The notes below the pieces were generated by a model, which saw nothing but the letters and a program-made list of their open reading frames with translations, was not told the DNA's origin and did not search any database. This document shows positions 1 through 9,790 of a stretch of DNA of 64,000 nt, in pieces. Source of the stretch: an uncultured Croceicoccus sp. GTDB lineage: Bacteria > Pseudomonadota > Alphaproteobacteria > Sphingomonadales > Sphingomonadaceae. The translations under genes and the position numbers were made by a program. The stretch is from positions 372,001 to 436,000 of the forward strand of contig NZ_CANMCP010000001.1 in the NCBI RefSeq assembly GCF_947496385.1, read 5' to 3'. Each line of letters starts with the position of its first letter. The first letter of the stretch is position 1.

Positions 1-1
1 G

Positions 2-1414
2 ATCGGGGATCCGGCGCTGGTGCAGCGTTTCGCCGCGACGGCCCGGAAGGAGTATCGCGCGGTCGGTCTCCACATGGCCCTTTCGCCACAGGCGGATCTT
101 GCGACCGAACCACGCTGGCCGCGGGGGATCGCAACCTTCGGCAGCGATCCGCGAATCGTATCCCAGCTCGCCGGGGCCTATGTGGTGGGGTTTCAGGGCA
201 GCGCGACCGGATTGACACGAGACGGAGTTGCAACGGTTGCGAAACACTGGCTCGGCTACGGCGCCCAGCCGGAAGGGTTTGACGCGCATAACTGGTACGG
301 GAAGCGTGTTACGCTGACGAACGAGAGTCTTGCCCGGCATCGCGCCGGCTTTGACGGTGTGCTGGCCGCGAATACAGCGGGCATCATGCCGACCTACGCG
401 ATAATCGATGGCGTGACGATCGACGGCAAACCGATCGAAGCGGTTGGCGCCGGGTTCAGCAAGGAATTGCTGAGTGACATGCTGCGCCGTGACGCAAATT
501 ACGGGGGGCTGGTCGTGTCCGATTGGGGGATCGCAAACGATTGCCCCGAAGCGTGCCGGGCCCCGACCTCAGAAAATCCCCAAGGGGTGCAGGCAATCGG
601 AATGCCGTGGGGGGTCGAGGATCTGACGATGGAGGATCGGGTCGCGAAGGCGGTGAATGCCGGGGTCGATCAGTTCGGGGGATTGGACGACCCGGCTGCG
701 CTTCTTGCCGCATTGCGGAGCGGGAGGATCGACATGGCTCGTATCGATCAATCGGTGCGGCGCGTCATGCTGGTCAAATTCCGGCTGGGCTTGTTCGACG
801 ATCCCTATGTCGATCCCGAAGCCGCCGGCATGATCGTCGGGAATTCCAACGCACTGGCACAAGGAAATCAGGCGCAAGCCCGCGCTTTGGTGCTCCTGCA
901 AGATCGCGACGGCATTCTGCGGAACGCACGCGAAAAGCAGCGGGTCTGGCTCTACGGGATCGATCTCGAAATCGCGCAGGCCAATGGCTTTGAAGTGGTG
1001 CGTGACCCGGCGGAGGCGGATATGGCGATCCTTCGCTTTGCCGCGCCAGCCGAGAAGCTTCATCCGCATCATTTTTTCGGCGCGATGCAGAACGAAGGGC
1101 GCTTGGACTTCCGCCCCGGCGACGCGGGATATGACGCGCTGCTTACGGTCGATCGCAAGACGCCGACCATCATCATGGTCGATCTCGATCGCCCCGCGGT
1201 TCTTTCCGAGGTGCTCCGCCATACAGACGTGCTGATCGGTGCTTTCGGCGCGAGCGATGGCGCGTTGTTCGATGTGCTGACGGGGAAGGTCGCACCGCAG
1301 GGCCGACTTCCCGTGGAATTACCGCGCGATATGGACGCCGTGGTGCAGCAGCGACCCGATCTTTCCGAAGACAGCGTGCGGACGAGTTTCCCCCGCGGCT
1401 TTGGCCTGCGGTGA
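2..1414 (+). CDS. Glycoside hydrolase family 3 protein (beta-glucosidase type), 5' end cut by window
   Basis: The reading frame is open to the left edge, so the start codon and part of the N-terminal domain lie outside the window. The visible part opens with the GH3 stretch YRAVGLHMALSPQADLATEP and continues to GLVVSDWG at about bases 505-530. In GH3 enzymes the Asp of the SDW motif is the catalytic nucleophile. The C-terminal half is the alpha/beta sandwich domain, ending in RTSFPRGFGLR. Family members hydrolyse beta-glucosides or related sugars from the non-reducing end. The exact substrate cannot be read from the sequence. A periplasmic or outer-membrane location is usual, but the signal peptide region is missing here. 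The gene ends at a TGA and is followed by about 630 bases without a recognised gene. Confidence 0.88.
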   Translation: MGDPALVQRFAATARKEYRAVGLHMALSPQADLATEPRWPRGIATFGSDPRIVSQLAGAYVVGFQGSATGLTRDGVATVAKHWLGYGAQPEGFDAHNWYGKRVTLTNESLARHRAGFDGVLAANTAGIMPTYAIIDGVTIDGKPIEAVGAGFSKELLSDMLRRDANYGGLVVSDWGIANDCPEACRAPTSENPQGVQAIGMPWGVEDLTMEDRVAKAVNAGVDQFGGLDDPAALLAALRSGRIDMARIDQSVRRVMLVKFRLGLFDDPYVDPEAAGMIVGNSNALAQGNQAQARALVLLQDRDGILRNAREKQRVWLYGIDLEIAQANGFEVVRDPAEADMAILRFAAPAEKLHPHHFFGAMQNEGRLDFRPGDAGYDALLTVDRKTPTIIMVDLDRPAVLSEVLRHTDVLIGAFGASDGALFDVLTGKVAPQGRLPVELPRDMDAVVQQRPDLSEDSVRTSFPRGFGLR

Positions 1415-2049
1415 TCCGGATCAAATTCCTTGGGCGAAAAGTTTGCTGCCGGATGCCGCGCCATGACCGCTTGGCGAATGCGTGATTGATCCGGCGGCGT
1501 TCCTGCTCAAATACGGCGCGAACGACCCGCAGATGGGCCCGACCTGTACCGGCGATCTGAACGCGCGACCGGCTAATTCGCCGCGCCGATAGTTCGGATC
1601 GGTACCGGGCACGACGCCGATGGACAAGCGACAATACAGAAGGGCGGGTGCGTCCCGCGCTACCAGCGGATTGGCGGACAAAGCGGGCCGATGTTTCACG
1701 AGCTCTAGAGTACTACCGCGTCGCCCGCGCCGATCGGAGTGGGGGTCAGGCTCGCTCGAGGCGGATCCGCCGCCGCACGTCAGATCCCTTCAATTGTTGA
1801 ACAGGACCGTGTCGCGAAAAGCGCTGACGGAGTTGCGCCCGCAACGGCATCAGAAGGCCGATACGTGGATAGCTCGGGCTGTTTTTGCCAGGCTTATGCG
1901 GCCTGCGCAGACCCTTGGCATGATCACGGCTCAAGGCTTCCAGCGCCATATCAGGCGTGCCGGTAAACCCAATTGTCCGGCTAAGATCATAAGGGCTCTT
2001 GGCAGAGTCGAATAACGTCGTGTTTACGGGTTCCTGCCAGAGCGTTTCC
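1415..2049. other. Gene-poor interval between GH3 gene and GGDEF-EAL gene
   Basis: About 630 bases with no convincing gene. Open frames exist on both strands but none carries a family motif or a ribosome binding site. A short plus-strand stretch at roughly 1495-1590 reads like coding sequence (DPAAFLLKYGANDPQMGPTC) between stop codons and may be a remnant, but I cannot assign it. The part from about 1750 to 2000 appears less GC-rich than the flanking genes. The promoter of the following cluster should lie here; no clear -35/-10 pair was seen. Confidence 0.4.
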
Positions 2050-3750
2050 ATGGACAGGATCGCTTCAGGCAGAAGGACAAAAGCACTGCCGGATTTGGCA
2101 AGGCGTCTGCTCGCGCGCAACGAAGCGCATGTCGCGCTTGCATTGATCACTGTCGGACTTTCTCTTCTATCTGGCGCACAAGTCCTCGCGATGATCTCGA
2201 TCGGTATCCTCGGTCTGATCGTCGGACGGTGGCAGCGGGAAAATGCGGAACTACAACAAATCCCCAACCCGCTCACGGCCGATCAGAACTCGCACGAGAC
2301 TGCTCATTCAAAAAACGGGGGCGATGCTTCTGCTTCAGACCGCGATAAACAGCTTGCAAAGCTCCAGTCGATCGCCGCACGAGACCCGCTGACCGGGCTC
2401 AACAATCGCGCTGGGCTGGAAGCTTTTATCGAGCATCGCCTGCGCGAAGCCGAAGCTGATTCTACGCATTGCCTGCTGTTCATCGACATCGACGGTTTCA
2501 AGCAGGTGAACGATGCGATGGGCCATAGCCAGGGCGACAAGCTTCTGATCCTGCTGGCGGAACGCCTGAAGATGGTCGTGCGCCACGATTTTTCGGGTCA
2601 CCTGGAAACCCGTGCGTCGAATGTGGCCCTTGCCCGGTTCGGAGGCGACGAATTCGTCATTTTCGTTGCGCAAACCGGCTCAGGCAGCGTGGCGCAGAAA
2701 ATAGCAAATCGCATTCTTCATATTCTGTCCGATCCTTTTCAGATCGGAACGAAAACGGTGCAGATCGGCGCGAGCATCGGCGTCGCGTTCGCGCCCGAAC
2801 ATGGTACCGATTACCTTGATTTGATCCGCAAGGCCGATGTGGCCATGTATCAGGCCAAGGCTCTTGGAAAAAACCGGTGCGAATTTTACCGGGAATCGCT
2901 CCTCGATGCAGCGCGCAAGGCGGAACAGGAGGAAAACGAGGTTCGCGACGCCATCGCACGTGGCGAGCTTGAGCTTTATTTTCAGCCGCTTATCGATGCT
3001 CGAACATTGGATATCTGTTCCGCGGAAGCCTTGCTGCGGTGGAACCATCCCACGCGCGGGGTGCTGACGCCGGCTGATTTCTTTCCGGCCATTCAGCGAT
3101 CCAACCTTTCCGCGGCCATCGACGAATGGGTCATCAACGACGCAGTTTCGAGGATCGCAGAGCTTGAACGGGACGGCATGCCGTTGATGATCGCTGTCAA
3201 CGTATCACCCAACAGGCTCGAGAAGATAGAGTTTCCCTCGCTCGTCCGATCGCTGATCGGGCGGTGGGGATGTTCGCCCGAGCTGCTCCAGATCGAAGCG
3301 ACCGAGGATGCGGCCGTATCCAATCCCGAGGTCAGCCTCAGGAACCTTAAAAAGCTGGCAGAGCTCGGCGTGACCGTCGCCATTGACGATTTCGGGACCG
3401 GCTATTCCAACCTTGCCAACCTCCTCATGCTGCCGGTTTCCCGCCTCAAAATCGATCGTTCGCTGTTGAAGGATATCGAATACAGCACCGAAGCGCATGT
3501 GCTGGTTCAAACCATCATCAGTCTCGCCAACAGCCTCGGATTCCACTCGGTGGCAGAAGGGGTCGAGAACAAAAAGCAGATGCAGATTCTTCAATCGATG
3601 GGCTGCGATGTCCTGCAGGGCTTTCTGTTTTCACGTCCCGTCACGTTCGAAAAGCTCAAGCAACTGTCCGCAAGTTACCAGCGGCGTCCCCGTAGGGCCG
3701 GATTGACAGAAGAACAATCCAAAGCCGCCAAACGGAATGAAGCCGCCTAA
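2050..3750 (+). CDS. Membrane-anchored GGDEF-EAL protein (cyclic di-GMP turnover)
   Basis: A hydrophobic N-terminal stretch (AHVALALITVGLSLLSG and following residues, about residues 26-60) forms one or two membrane segments. It is followed by a GGDEF domain with intact LARFGGDEF and then an EAL domain. EAL residues seen are EALLRW, NVSPNRLE, DDFGTGYS, LKIDRSLL and AEGVE, so the phosphodiesterase site looks complete. The usual RxxD inhibitory site is not visible before GGDEF. Both making and breaking cyclic di-GMP are possible; which dominates is not predictable. The start is uncertain: I chose the ATG at 2050. A TTG at 1999 and a GTG at 2020 are in frame, and none has a strong Shine-Dalgarno. 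The TonB receptor gene begins 18 bases downstream, so this looks like the first gene of a signalling operon. Confidence 0.88.
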   Translation: MDRIASGRRTKALPDLARRLLARNEAHVALALITVGLSLLSGAQVLAMISIGILGLIVGRWQRENAELQQIPNPLTADQNSHETAHSKNGGDASASDRDKQLAKLQSIAARDPLTGLNNRAGLEAFIEHRLREAEADSTHCLLFIDIDGFKQVNDAMGHSQGDKLLILLAERLKMVVRHDFSGHLETRASNVALARFGGDEFVIFVAQTGSGSVAQKIANRILHILSDPFQIGTKTVQIGASIGVAFAPEHGTDYLDLIRKADVAMYQAKALGKNRCEFYRESLLDAARKAEQEENEVRDAIARGELELYFQPLIDARTLDICSAEALLRWNHPTRGVLTPADFFPAIQRSNLSAAIDEWVINDAVSRIAELERDGMPLMIAVNVSPNRLEKIEFPSLVRSLIGRWGCSPELLQIEATEDAAVSNPEVSLRNLKKLAELGVTVAIDDFGTGYSNLANLLMLPVSRLKIDRSLLKDIEYSTEAHVLVQTIISLANSLGFHSVAEGVENKKQMQILQSMGCDVLQGFLFSRPVTFEKLKQLSASYQRRPRRAGLTEEQSKAAKRNEAA

Positions 3751-3768
3751 TCGGTCAGCAGGATCATC

Positions 3769-5832
3769 ATGACAAAATTTGCCACCATCTTGCTCACATC
3801 GAGCTGTTTGGCCGGGCTGGCCATGCCCGCTCATGCCCAGACTGACACGCTGCTTGAGACGACATCGGGTGATGACCTGCTGAGCACCGATCTGGAAGAC
3901 CTGCTGGTGCTTGAATCGACTTCGGTCGCCAAAAAGCGCCAGAACGTCGACGATTCCGCCGCGGCGGTCTATGTGATCACGCAGGAAGAGATCCGCAATT
4001 CCGCCAGTTCCACCATTACCGATCTGCTTCGCGTGGTTCCTGGCGTCGAAGTCGGCCAGATAACCAATGGCGTGACCGCCGTTACCATCCGCGGGTTCAA
4101 TGGCCGAAATTCGGGATCGATGCTGGTCATGGTTGATGGCCGGTCGGTTTATGTGTCAACACTGTCGGGCGTTTTCTGGGATCAGCTCAACATCCCGATG
4201 CACGACATCGAGCGGATCGAGGTCGTCCGCGGGCCCGGGTCCACCTTATGGGGTGCGAACGCGGTCAATGGCGTCATCAACATCATCACCAAGAACAGTG
4301 CCGATACGCTGGGTCTTCGGGCAAGCGCCCGTGCAGGTCTGCGCGAACAACTCGTGGAATTGTCTTCAGGCAGCGAAATCGGCGCGGATTCGACGATCCG
4401 CATCAACGGCGTATATCGCCGGGATCAGGGCTTGCAGTCACTCAGCGGCGATGACCTCGGCACGGCCGCGAATGAAGGCGCGCTGGGTGCACGATTCGAC
4501 TGGCAACCGACCGCCCGCGATGCGATCACGCTTCAGGCCGATTACAAGATCGGCGCCCGCGATACGACCACTTTCAACATCGATCCGGCCCAGATTGATC
4601 CCACCCCGATCCCGGTGCTGACCGCGGTCGATTATAATGAATTCAGCGTTCTGGGACGCTGGCGGCGCGAGCACAGCGAGCAGCTCGATTACTCGCTTCA
4701 GGCCTATTATACCACCGTGGGCCGCGAGGAACTGGGCTATTTCGATTTTGAATGGTCGATTGCGGATCTGGATTTCGGTGCCAATTGGCGGCTAAACGAA
4801 ACGCATGACATCAATTTCGGCCTGAACCTGCGGGCGATGTCGGATCGCTTCGTGCTGATCGATCCGCGGGTCGATTTCCTCGACCGGGAAGGAACCGATT
4901 ACTGGATCAGCGGATACGTCCAGGACGATATCAGCCTCATCGCCGAGACGCTGCGCCTGACGATCGGGGCCAAGCTTGAATATAACGATTTCACCGGGGT
5001 GGAATTTCAGCCCGGCGTCAGGATGTTCTATCGGCCGAACCAGGATCTCGCGATCTGGGGCGCGGTATCACGCGCGGTTCGCACGCCATCGCGGTTCGAA
5101 CGTTACGCGGATTTTCAGCTTGCCGCCCTGCCGCCCTATACACGCAGAAATCCCTCGCCGCTCCCCATTTTTACGAGCTTTCTTGGCACGCCCGATTCCG
5201 AGGCTGAGAACCTTTTGGCATACGAGGCGGGTTTTCGCGCAAATATTGCACCCCAATGGAGCATTGACGTCGCAGGCTACTATAATTTCTACGATAGCCT
5301 GGCGGAGCCGACCCTCGTCGCGGTCGAGCCCAATTTCATTCCCAACGTTCCGTTCCCGGTCAGTCTCACGACCACGGCGCAGTTCCAGTTCCGCGGCAAG
5401 GCCGAAACCTGGGGGCTGGAAGCATTGATCAAGGGGCAGGTGGCGCCGTGGTGGAACAGCCAGCTGGGCTATTCCTATTTCAAGGGCCGAACCGGAACCG
5501 ACAGGCGGAGTGGCGAGCGGTTCAACGGGTTCCTGCCGCTGGACGGGTCCCCCGAACATCAGGCTACGCTCAGCAATAACTTCCAGTTGAGCACCTCGAT
5601 CTCGCTCAACACGCAGATTCGCTTCGTGGACGAACTGATCGGCGGGCAAGTGCCGTCCTATTTCGATGGCGACGTCCGGCTGAGATACGAAGCACCGAAC
5701 GGGCTCGAACTGTCTCTCGTGGGCGAAAACCTGCTTGAACAGCGCAGATTCGAATTCCTGTTCGATACCTATCCGGCGCCGCCCTCCACTGTCCCTCGTA
5801 ACGTAGCGCTTGAGCTACGGTACCGGTTCTGA
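3769..5832 (+). CDS. TonB-dependent receptor of the YfiR-linked class
   Basis: 687 residues with a signal peptide (cleavage probably after AHA, near residue 24), a plug domain (VYVITQEEIRNS, LLRVVPGVEVGQI, TIRGFNGR, IERIEVVRGPGSTLWGANA, VNGVINIITK) and a beta barrel ending in ELRYRF. There is no STN signalling domain before the plug. A TonB receptor of this length imports or binds a small ligand at the outer membrane. The leader DLEDLLVLESTSVAKKRQ resembles receptors often found next to YfiR-type genes, which is from family knowledge. An AGGA motif lies about 9 bases upstream of the ATG. It sits between the GGDEF-EAL gene and the YfiR-like gene, in one direction with short gaps, so a role in sensing rather than bulk import is an attractive inference. 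The ligand is unknown. Confidence 0.9.
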   Translation: MTKFATILLTSSCLAGLAMPAHAQTDTLLETTSGDDLLSTDLEDLLVLESTSVAKKRQNVDDSAAAVYVITQEEIRNSASSTITDLLRVVPGVEVGQITNGVTAVTIRGFNGRNSGSMLVMVDGRSVYVSTLSGVFWDQLNIPMHDIERIEVVRGPGSTLWGANAVNGVINIITKNSADTLGLRASARAGLREQLVELSSGSEIGADSTIRINGVYRRDQGLQSLSGDDLGTAANEGALGARFDWQPTARDAITLQADYKIGARDTTTFNIDPAQIDPTPIPVLTAVDYNEFSVLGRWRREHSEQLDYSLQAYYTTVGREELGYFDFEWSIADLDFGANWRLNETHDINFGLNLRAMSDRFVLIDPRVDFLDREGTDYWISGYVQDDISLIAETLRLTIGAKLEYNDFTGVEFQPGVRMFYRPNQDLAIWGAVSRAVRTPSRFERYADFQLAALPPYTRRNPSPLPIFTSFLGTPDSEAENLLAYEAGFRANIAPQWSIDVAGYYNFYDSLAEPTLVAVEPNFIPNVPFPVSLTTTAQFQFRGKAETWGLEALIKGQVAPWWNSQLGYSYFKGRTGTDRRSGERFNGFLPLDGSPEHQATLSNNFQLSTSISLNTQIRFVDELIGGQVPSYFDGDVRLRYEAPNGLELSLVGENLLEQRRFEFLFDTYPAPPSTVPRNVALELRYRF

Positions 5833-5842
5833 GGGGGTTGTG

Positions 5843-6370
5843 ATGTTCAAGCTTTCAACCCTTTCGAAGCTGTCCGGACTGGTCGCTGTATGTGGATTGG
5901 CATGGGCGACGACGATCACGCCGGCCAGCGCAAGATCCAGCGAAGTCGATCAATTGCGTGCCGCGATCGTGTTCAACGTGCTGCGTTTTATCGAGTTTGC
6001 CCCTGAACAAAGGGGAACGATCGATTTTTGCGTGGCGCCGGACGCCGACGGATATGACGCGTTCCGCTCGTTCTCCGGCCGCCGGGCCGGGTCGCGCATC
6101 GTATCGGTCCGAACCGCGCGCGATGGCTCCTATTTCGGCTGCGATGTGGTCTATCTCGATTCCGGTGGTCGCGATCAGATTCAGCGCGCTTCGGCTCGCG
6201 GGCGTCTGGTGATCGGGGGTGGCCGCCGCTTCATCGACAATGGCGGCACGGTCGGTCTGGTGCAAAGCGGCGGTCAGGTGCGTTTCCAGCTGAACCTGGT
6301 TGCGGCATCGAACAGCCAGCTTACGATCAGCTCGCGCCTGATACGATTGGCGTCAAAGGTCGCCCGGTGA
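5843..6370 (+). CDS. YfiR-like periplasmic protein (DUF4154)
   Basis: 175 residues starting [10 protein letters not shown], with a signal peptide ending near ASA (about residue 33). The mature part has the YfiR pattern: [17 protein letters not shown], then a [10 protein letters not shown] strand, a Cys in [12 protein letters not shown], and the C-terminal [19 protein letters not shown]. YfiR proteins sit in the periplasm and, in Pseudomonas, hold the diguanylate cyclase YfiN inactive by acting on its CHASE8-containing periplasmic part. Here the next gene encodes a kinase with that same sensor type. A strong Shine-Dalgarno (GAGGGGG) precedes the ATG at 5843; an upstream in-frame start at 5810 would overlap the receptor gene and lacks a signal peptide at the N terminus. 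The stop overlaps the start of the kinase gene (TGATG). Confidence 0.87.
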   Translation: MFKLSTLSKLSGLVAVCGLAWATTITPASARSSEVDQLRAAIVFNVLRFIEFAPEQRGTIDFCVAPDADGYDAFRSFSGRRAGSRIVSVRTARDGSYFGCDVVYLDSGGRDQIQRASARGRLVIGGGRRFIDNGGTVGLVQSGGQVRFQLNLVAASNSQLTISSRLIRLASKVAR

Positions 6371-8643
6371 TGCAGGGCCCGTCGCGCGGCAGTCTCGCGA
6401 ACATGCGATTCAAGACCAAGCTGACCGTGACCAGCGCCATGCTGGTGTCCGTGGCGTTGTTGCTGGCGAGCCTCGGCCTGATCGGGATGCAATTTCTCAC
6501 CGAAGGCCGTCTGGCGTCGCAGCGGCACAATCAGATTACGCAGGTCATCGCATCCAACACCGGCCCCGCGTTGATGTTTGCAGATCCGGAAGCCGCGCGC
6601 GAGAACCTGATGTCGATCAATGGGATCGAGGATGTCGCATCGGTTTCCGTCTTTGCGAACGATGGGACGCTGTTCACGTCTTATGAAAATTCGGCGGCCG
6701 GTCTTGGCGATGATACCGATCAACTGGAAACCGTCCGCAGAATGGTGGCGGTCGATGGAGTGCGCCTCGGCTGGGTTGAAATGAAGGTCAGATTGCGGTC
6801 GTTCAGCGATATCGTCGGCGAAACCTGGACGGCGATCCTCGTCCTGTTTTCGCTGTGTCTGATGATATCGATGGTCGTCGCGCGAAAGATGAACAGCATG
6901 GCGTTCGCGCCCATCGGCCGGTTGAACGACGCCATCCAGAAATTTACGATCACCAATGACTACACCATGCGGCTCGAGGCGGAACTGGACCCGGATTTTT
7001 CGCTGATCACCGATAATTTCAACAAGATGGTGGAAACCGTTGCCAGCCGCGACGAAGCCCTGGTCGAAAAGGCCGACGAGCTTACCGTCGCGCTCGATCA
7101 GGCGGAGGCGGCAAACGTCGCCAAGTCGCAGTTTCTTGCCAATATGAGCCATGAATTGCGCACGCCCCTCAACGCGATCATCGGATATGCCGATGTACTG
7201 CTTGAGGAACTGCAGGGGGCGGACAATCAACGATCGCTAGAAGATGCCGGCTGGATTGCGAGCTCGGCTCAGCAATTGCTGGAATTGATCAATTCCATTC
7301 TTGATTTGTCCAAGATCGAAGCGGGTCGGATGGATGTGGATATCCACGAATTCGATGTGGCAAGCATCATGGAAGAAGTCAGAAAGATGCTGGAACCGAT
7401 GGCTGCCCAACGCGGCAATCGCATTCATTTGCAGATTGCCGGGGATATAGGGATCGCGAAATCGGATTCGGTCAAGCTGCGTCAATCGCTCCTAAACCTG
7501 GGGTCGAATGCATGTAAGTTTACCGAAAATGGCCGGATATTCATTCTCGCGCGGCGAGATAACAGCGATCTGGTCGTTTCCGTTTCGGATACGGGCATCG
7601 GGATGAGTGAAGAACAGGTCGACAGGCTGTTTCAACCTTTCAGCCAGGCCGATGCATCGACGACCCGCCGGTTTGGTGGCACCGGGCTCGGTCTGACCAT
7701 TACGCAACGGTTTGCCGAATTGCTCGGCGGAACGATCGAGGTTGAATCCTGCGCTGGCGTCGGTTCCACCTTTACCATCAGGATCAAGGCCGACCTTGAT
7801 AGCGTGCAAGCCCTGACCGATTCCGGTAGCGAACTGATCCCGGCCAATGTCCGCCCGGATGTCGTCACGTCCAACACCATCGAAGTTGACGGCTCAAAGC
7901 TGCTGGCCGTGGTGGTCGACGATGAACCCAGCGCTGCAAAGTTGCTTGAACGCATAGCCATTCAGGCCGGTTACGCCACGGCGGTGGCAAACGACGGCGA
8001 AAAGGCGTTGGCTCTTATCCGAAAACATAATCCCGCGATCATCCTCCTGGACCTCGCCATTCCGCAGGTGAACGGGTTCGATGTGTTGAAAGAATTGCGC
8101 AGCGATCCGCAGCTTTCCGCCACGCCCGTGGTCATCGTGTCAGTCAATGACGATCGCAAGGCCACCATCGACGCAGGCGCGTGCGAACACCTCATCAAAC
8201 CGGTCAGCCGTACCGAGGTGACCGGGGTGCTGGCGCAATATGCCGCGCGCCGGTCGGGCAAGATTCTGATCGTCGATGATGATGAGGCAACGACGCGAAT
8301 GTATGGCCGCGGCATGGAGCGAGCGGGATACACGGTCAACGTGGCCGTGAATGGCCGGGACGCGCAGGCTTTATTGCGCGCGCAGGATTATGATTTCGTG
8401 ATCACCGATCTGCGCATGCCCGAATTCGATGGTCACGATCTTATCCAATGGATCGCGGAATTTTCCGATCGTCCCAAGCCGCTCATCTTCGTGGTGACCG
8501 GCAAGGCGATGAGCAACGAGGATGCAAGCGAACTGCAAAGCAAGGTGCAGAGCGTATTGTTCAAGCACGGCCTCAGCCCCAGCCATCTGGCCAGGACGCT
8601 GTCGAATTTCGATACCAGCAGACCCAGAGGAGTGGCGGCATGA
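6370..8643 (+). CDS. Hybrid histidine kinase: CHASE8 sensor, HAMP, HisKA, HATPase, two receiver domains
   Basis: 757 residues. A first membrane segment (about 20-40) and a second (about 155-175) frame a periplasmic CHASE8-like region ([20 protein letters not shown]). A HAMP region and coiled coil follow, then HisKA with His261 in [14 protein letters not shown], and an ATPase domain with DTGIGMS and GGTGLGLTI boxes. Two receivers follow: phosphoacceptor Asp561 (ILLDLAIP) and Asp680 (FVITDLRMP). The CHASE8 domain is the periplasmic domain of YfiN-type cyclases, so the adjacent YfiR-like protein is its likely partner. The gene starts at ATG 6370, overlapping the yfiR-like stop by one base. It ends in an ATGA overlap with the response regulator gene. 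This gives strong evidence of co-translation. Confidence 0.93.
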   Translation: MQGPSRGSLANMRFKTKLTVTSAMLVSVALLLASLGLIGMQFLTEGRLASQRHNQITQVIASNTGPALMFADPEAARENLMSINGIEDVASVSVFANDGTLFTSYENSAAGLGDDTDQLETVRRMVAVDGVRLGWVEMKVRLRSFSDIVGETWTAILVLFSLCLMISMVVARKMNSMAFAPIGRLNDAIQKFTITNDYTMRLEAELDPDFSLITDNFNKMVETVASRDEALVEKADELTVALDQAEAANVAKSQFLANMSHELRTPLNAIIGYADVLLEELQGADNQRSLEDAGWIASSAQQLLELINSILDLSKIEAGRMDVDIHEFDVASIMEEVRKMLEPMAAQRGNRIHLQIAGDIGIAKSDSVKLRQSLLNLGSNACKFTENGRIFILARRDNSDLVVSVSDTGIGMSEEQVDRLFQPFSQADASTTRRFGGTGLGLTITQRFAELLGGTIEVESCAGVGSTFTIRIKADLDSVQALTDSGSELIPANVRPDVVTSNTIEVDGSKLLAVVVDDEPSAAKLLERIAIQAGYATAVANDGEKALALIRKHNPAIILLDLAIPQVNGFDVLKELRSDPQLSATPVVIVSVNDDRKATIDAGACEHLIKPVSRTEVTGVLAQYAARRSGKILIVDDDEATTRMYGRGMERAGYTVNVAVNGRDAQALLRAQDYDFVITDLRMPEFDGHDLIQWIAEFSDRPKPLIFVVTGKAMSNEDASELQSKVQSVLFKHGLSPSHLARTLSNFDTSRPRGVAA

Positions 8644-9362
8644 TCAAGACATCACTCAGCGACGCGGATCGCCAGAAGGTGATGGTGCTCGTGGTCGATG
8701 ACATGGCGGCCAATCGTTCGGTCCTGTGCCGACAGCTGGAATTGCACAAATATAACGCCATGAGCGTCGACAGCGGCGAAGCGGCGCTGGAGTTGCTGAC
8801 CCGCATCCGGCCCGATATCATGCTGCTGGATTACATGATGCCGAACATGAACGGCATCGAGGTCCTGCGGCACCTGCGCGCGGATCCGGCGACGGTCGAT
8901 CTGCCGGTGATCATGGTCACCGCCCGCGCCGAAAATCAGGCCACGGTAGAAGCGCTCGAGGCGGGGGCGGATGATTATGTCACCAAGCCGATCGATTATG
9001 TGGTGCTGCGCGCCAGGATCGATTCCCAGCTGCAAAAACAGGGGAATGCGTCAGATCTGCGGATGTCGAATGCCGCTCTCGATGAAAAGGTGACGATGCG
9101 AAACCTTGTTCTTGCCGATATGGAGAGCGAGCTGAAGTCCGAAATTGCGTTGCGCCTGCAGCATGAACAGGAGTTGGCAAAGCGATCAGCCGGATCCGTT
9201 CAGAGCCCCCGGCCCAAGACCCTTGCCGATCTCCCGTTGGCCGAGATCAGCCAAAAGTTCAATGTCGTATTCGATAGCGTCGTGGACGGGAAAACCCCCA
9301 ATCTCGCGTTGATTTACGAGCTGAAAGAGCTTTTGAACCAGCTAGTCCTGGACGGAGACTAG
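8640..9362 (+). CDS. Response regulator with C-terminal coiled-coil/helical region
   Basis: 240 residues. An N-terminal receiver domain shows [14 protein letters not shown], phosphoacceptor Asp64 ([12 protein letters not shown]), VMVTARAE and DDYVTKPID. The C-terminal 110 residues form a charged helical region (about residues 145-185, then 205-240) with no DNA-binding or known output domain that I recognise. The ATG at 8640 overlaps the kinase stop by four bases (ATGA), so it is the expected phosphotransfer partner of the preceding hybrid kinase. Output may be by protein contact, possibly with the GGDEF-EAL protein at the other end of the cluster; that is inference only. The transposase remnant begins about ten bases after its stop. 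Confidence 0.9.
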   Translation: MIKTSLSDADRQKVMVLVVDDMAANRSVLCRQLELHKYNAMSVDSGEAALELLTRIRPDIMLLDYMMPNMNGIEVLRHLRADPATVDLPVIMVTARAENQATVEALEAGADDYVTKPIDYVVLRARIDSQLQKQGNASDLRMSNAALDEKVTMRNLVLADMESELKSEIALRLQHEQELAKRSAGSVQSPRPKTLADLPLAEISQKFNVVFDSVVDGKTPNLALIYELKELLNQLVLDGD

Positions 9363-9371
9363 GCCGGGGCT

Positions 9372-9441
9372 CACCTCCGGCGCGCCGTCGATCACGAAGG
9401 CCAGGAATAAGGCTGCGGCCCTGCGCTTCATGAAGAAAGCG
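9372..9441 (+). pseudogene. Remnant of an IS6-family transposase with internal deletion and frameshift
   Basis: Two short peptides match consecutive parts of the IS6-family DDE catalytic core. HLRRAVDHEG is read at 9372-9401. In another frame, TKARNKAAALRFMKKA is read at 9394-9441. In intact transposases these blocks are joined by about seven residues (roughly DHEG-EVLESYV-TKTRDKAAAL). Here they overlap in different frames at TCACGAAGGC (9392-9401). This suggests deletion between short repeats of that sequence. Nothing else of the element, such as terminal inverted repeats or the HTH part, was found. It cannot be functional. Confidence 0.6.
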
Positions 9442-9790
9442 CAACCCTCACGGTTCGCAGAGCGCGCGGATAAGTTCGACGAGGCAACGCACGCCTCGGC
9501 TGTCTACTCGACAACCGTAAGCGCGCTTGACGCCCTCTATCATCTGCTATCCTAACGAAACCCTGCATCAATGGTCGAACCGCTCGCATAGCAGTTTTGA
9601 TCGGACTGCAGCGCACCGTCTTGACGATGGGCGGCCATTCGCTGGACCGGGAGGAAATGATCCTCTGGCACCAATCCGAAGGGCCCGGTCAATCTACAGT
9701 CACGCGCTCTTCATATTGAAAAATTGACGAAATATCCGGAATGGTGGCAATGAGCTCAGCACGAGCGATGCCTCGCTATCGGAGTGATCA
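9442..9790. other. Interval after the transposase remnant; no gene recognised
   Basis: About 350 bases up to the HWE kinase gene. The first 50-60 bases may be further decayed transposase sequence, but similarity is too weak to claim. No open frame with a ribosome binding site or family motif was found on either strand. The end of the interval carries the GGAG ribosome binding site for the kinase start at 9791. Confidence 0.4.
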
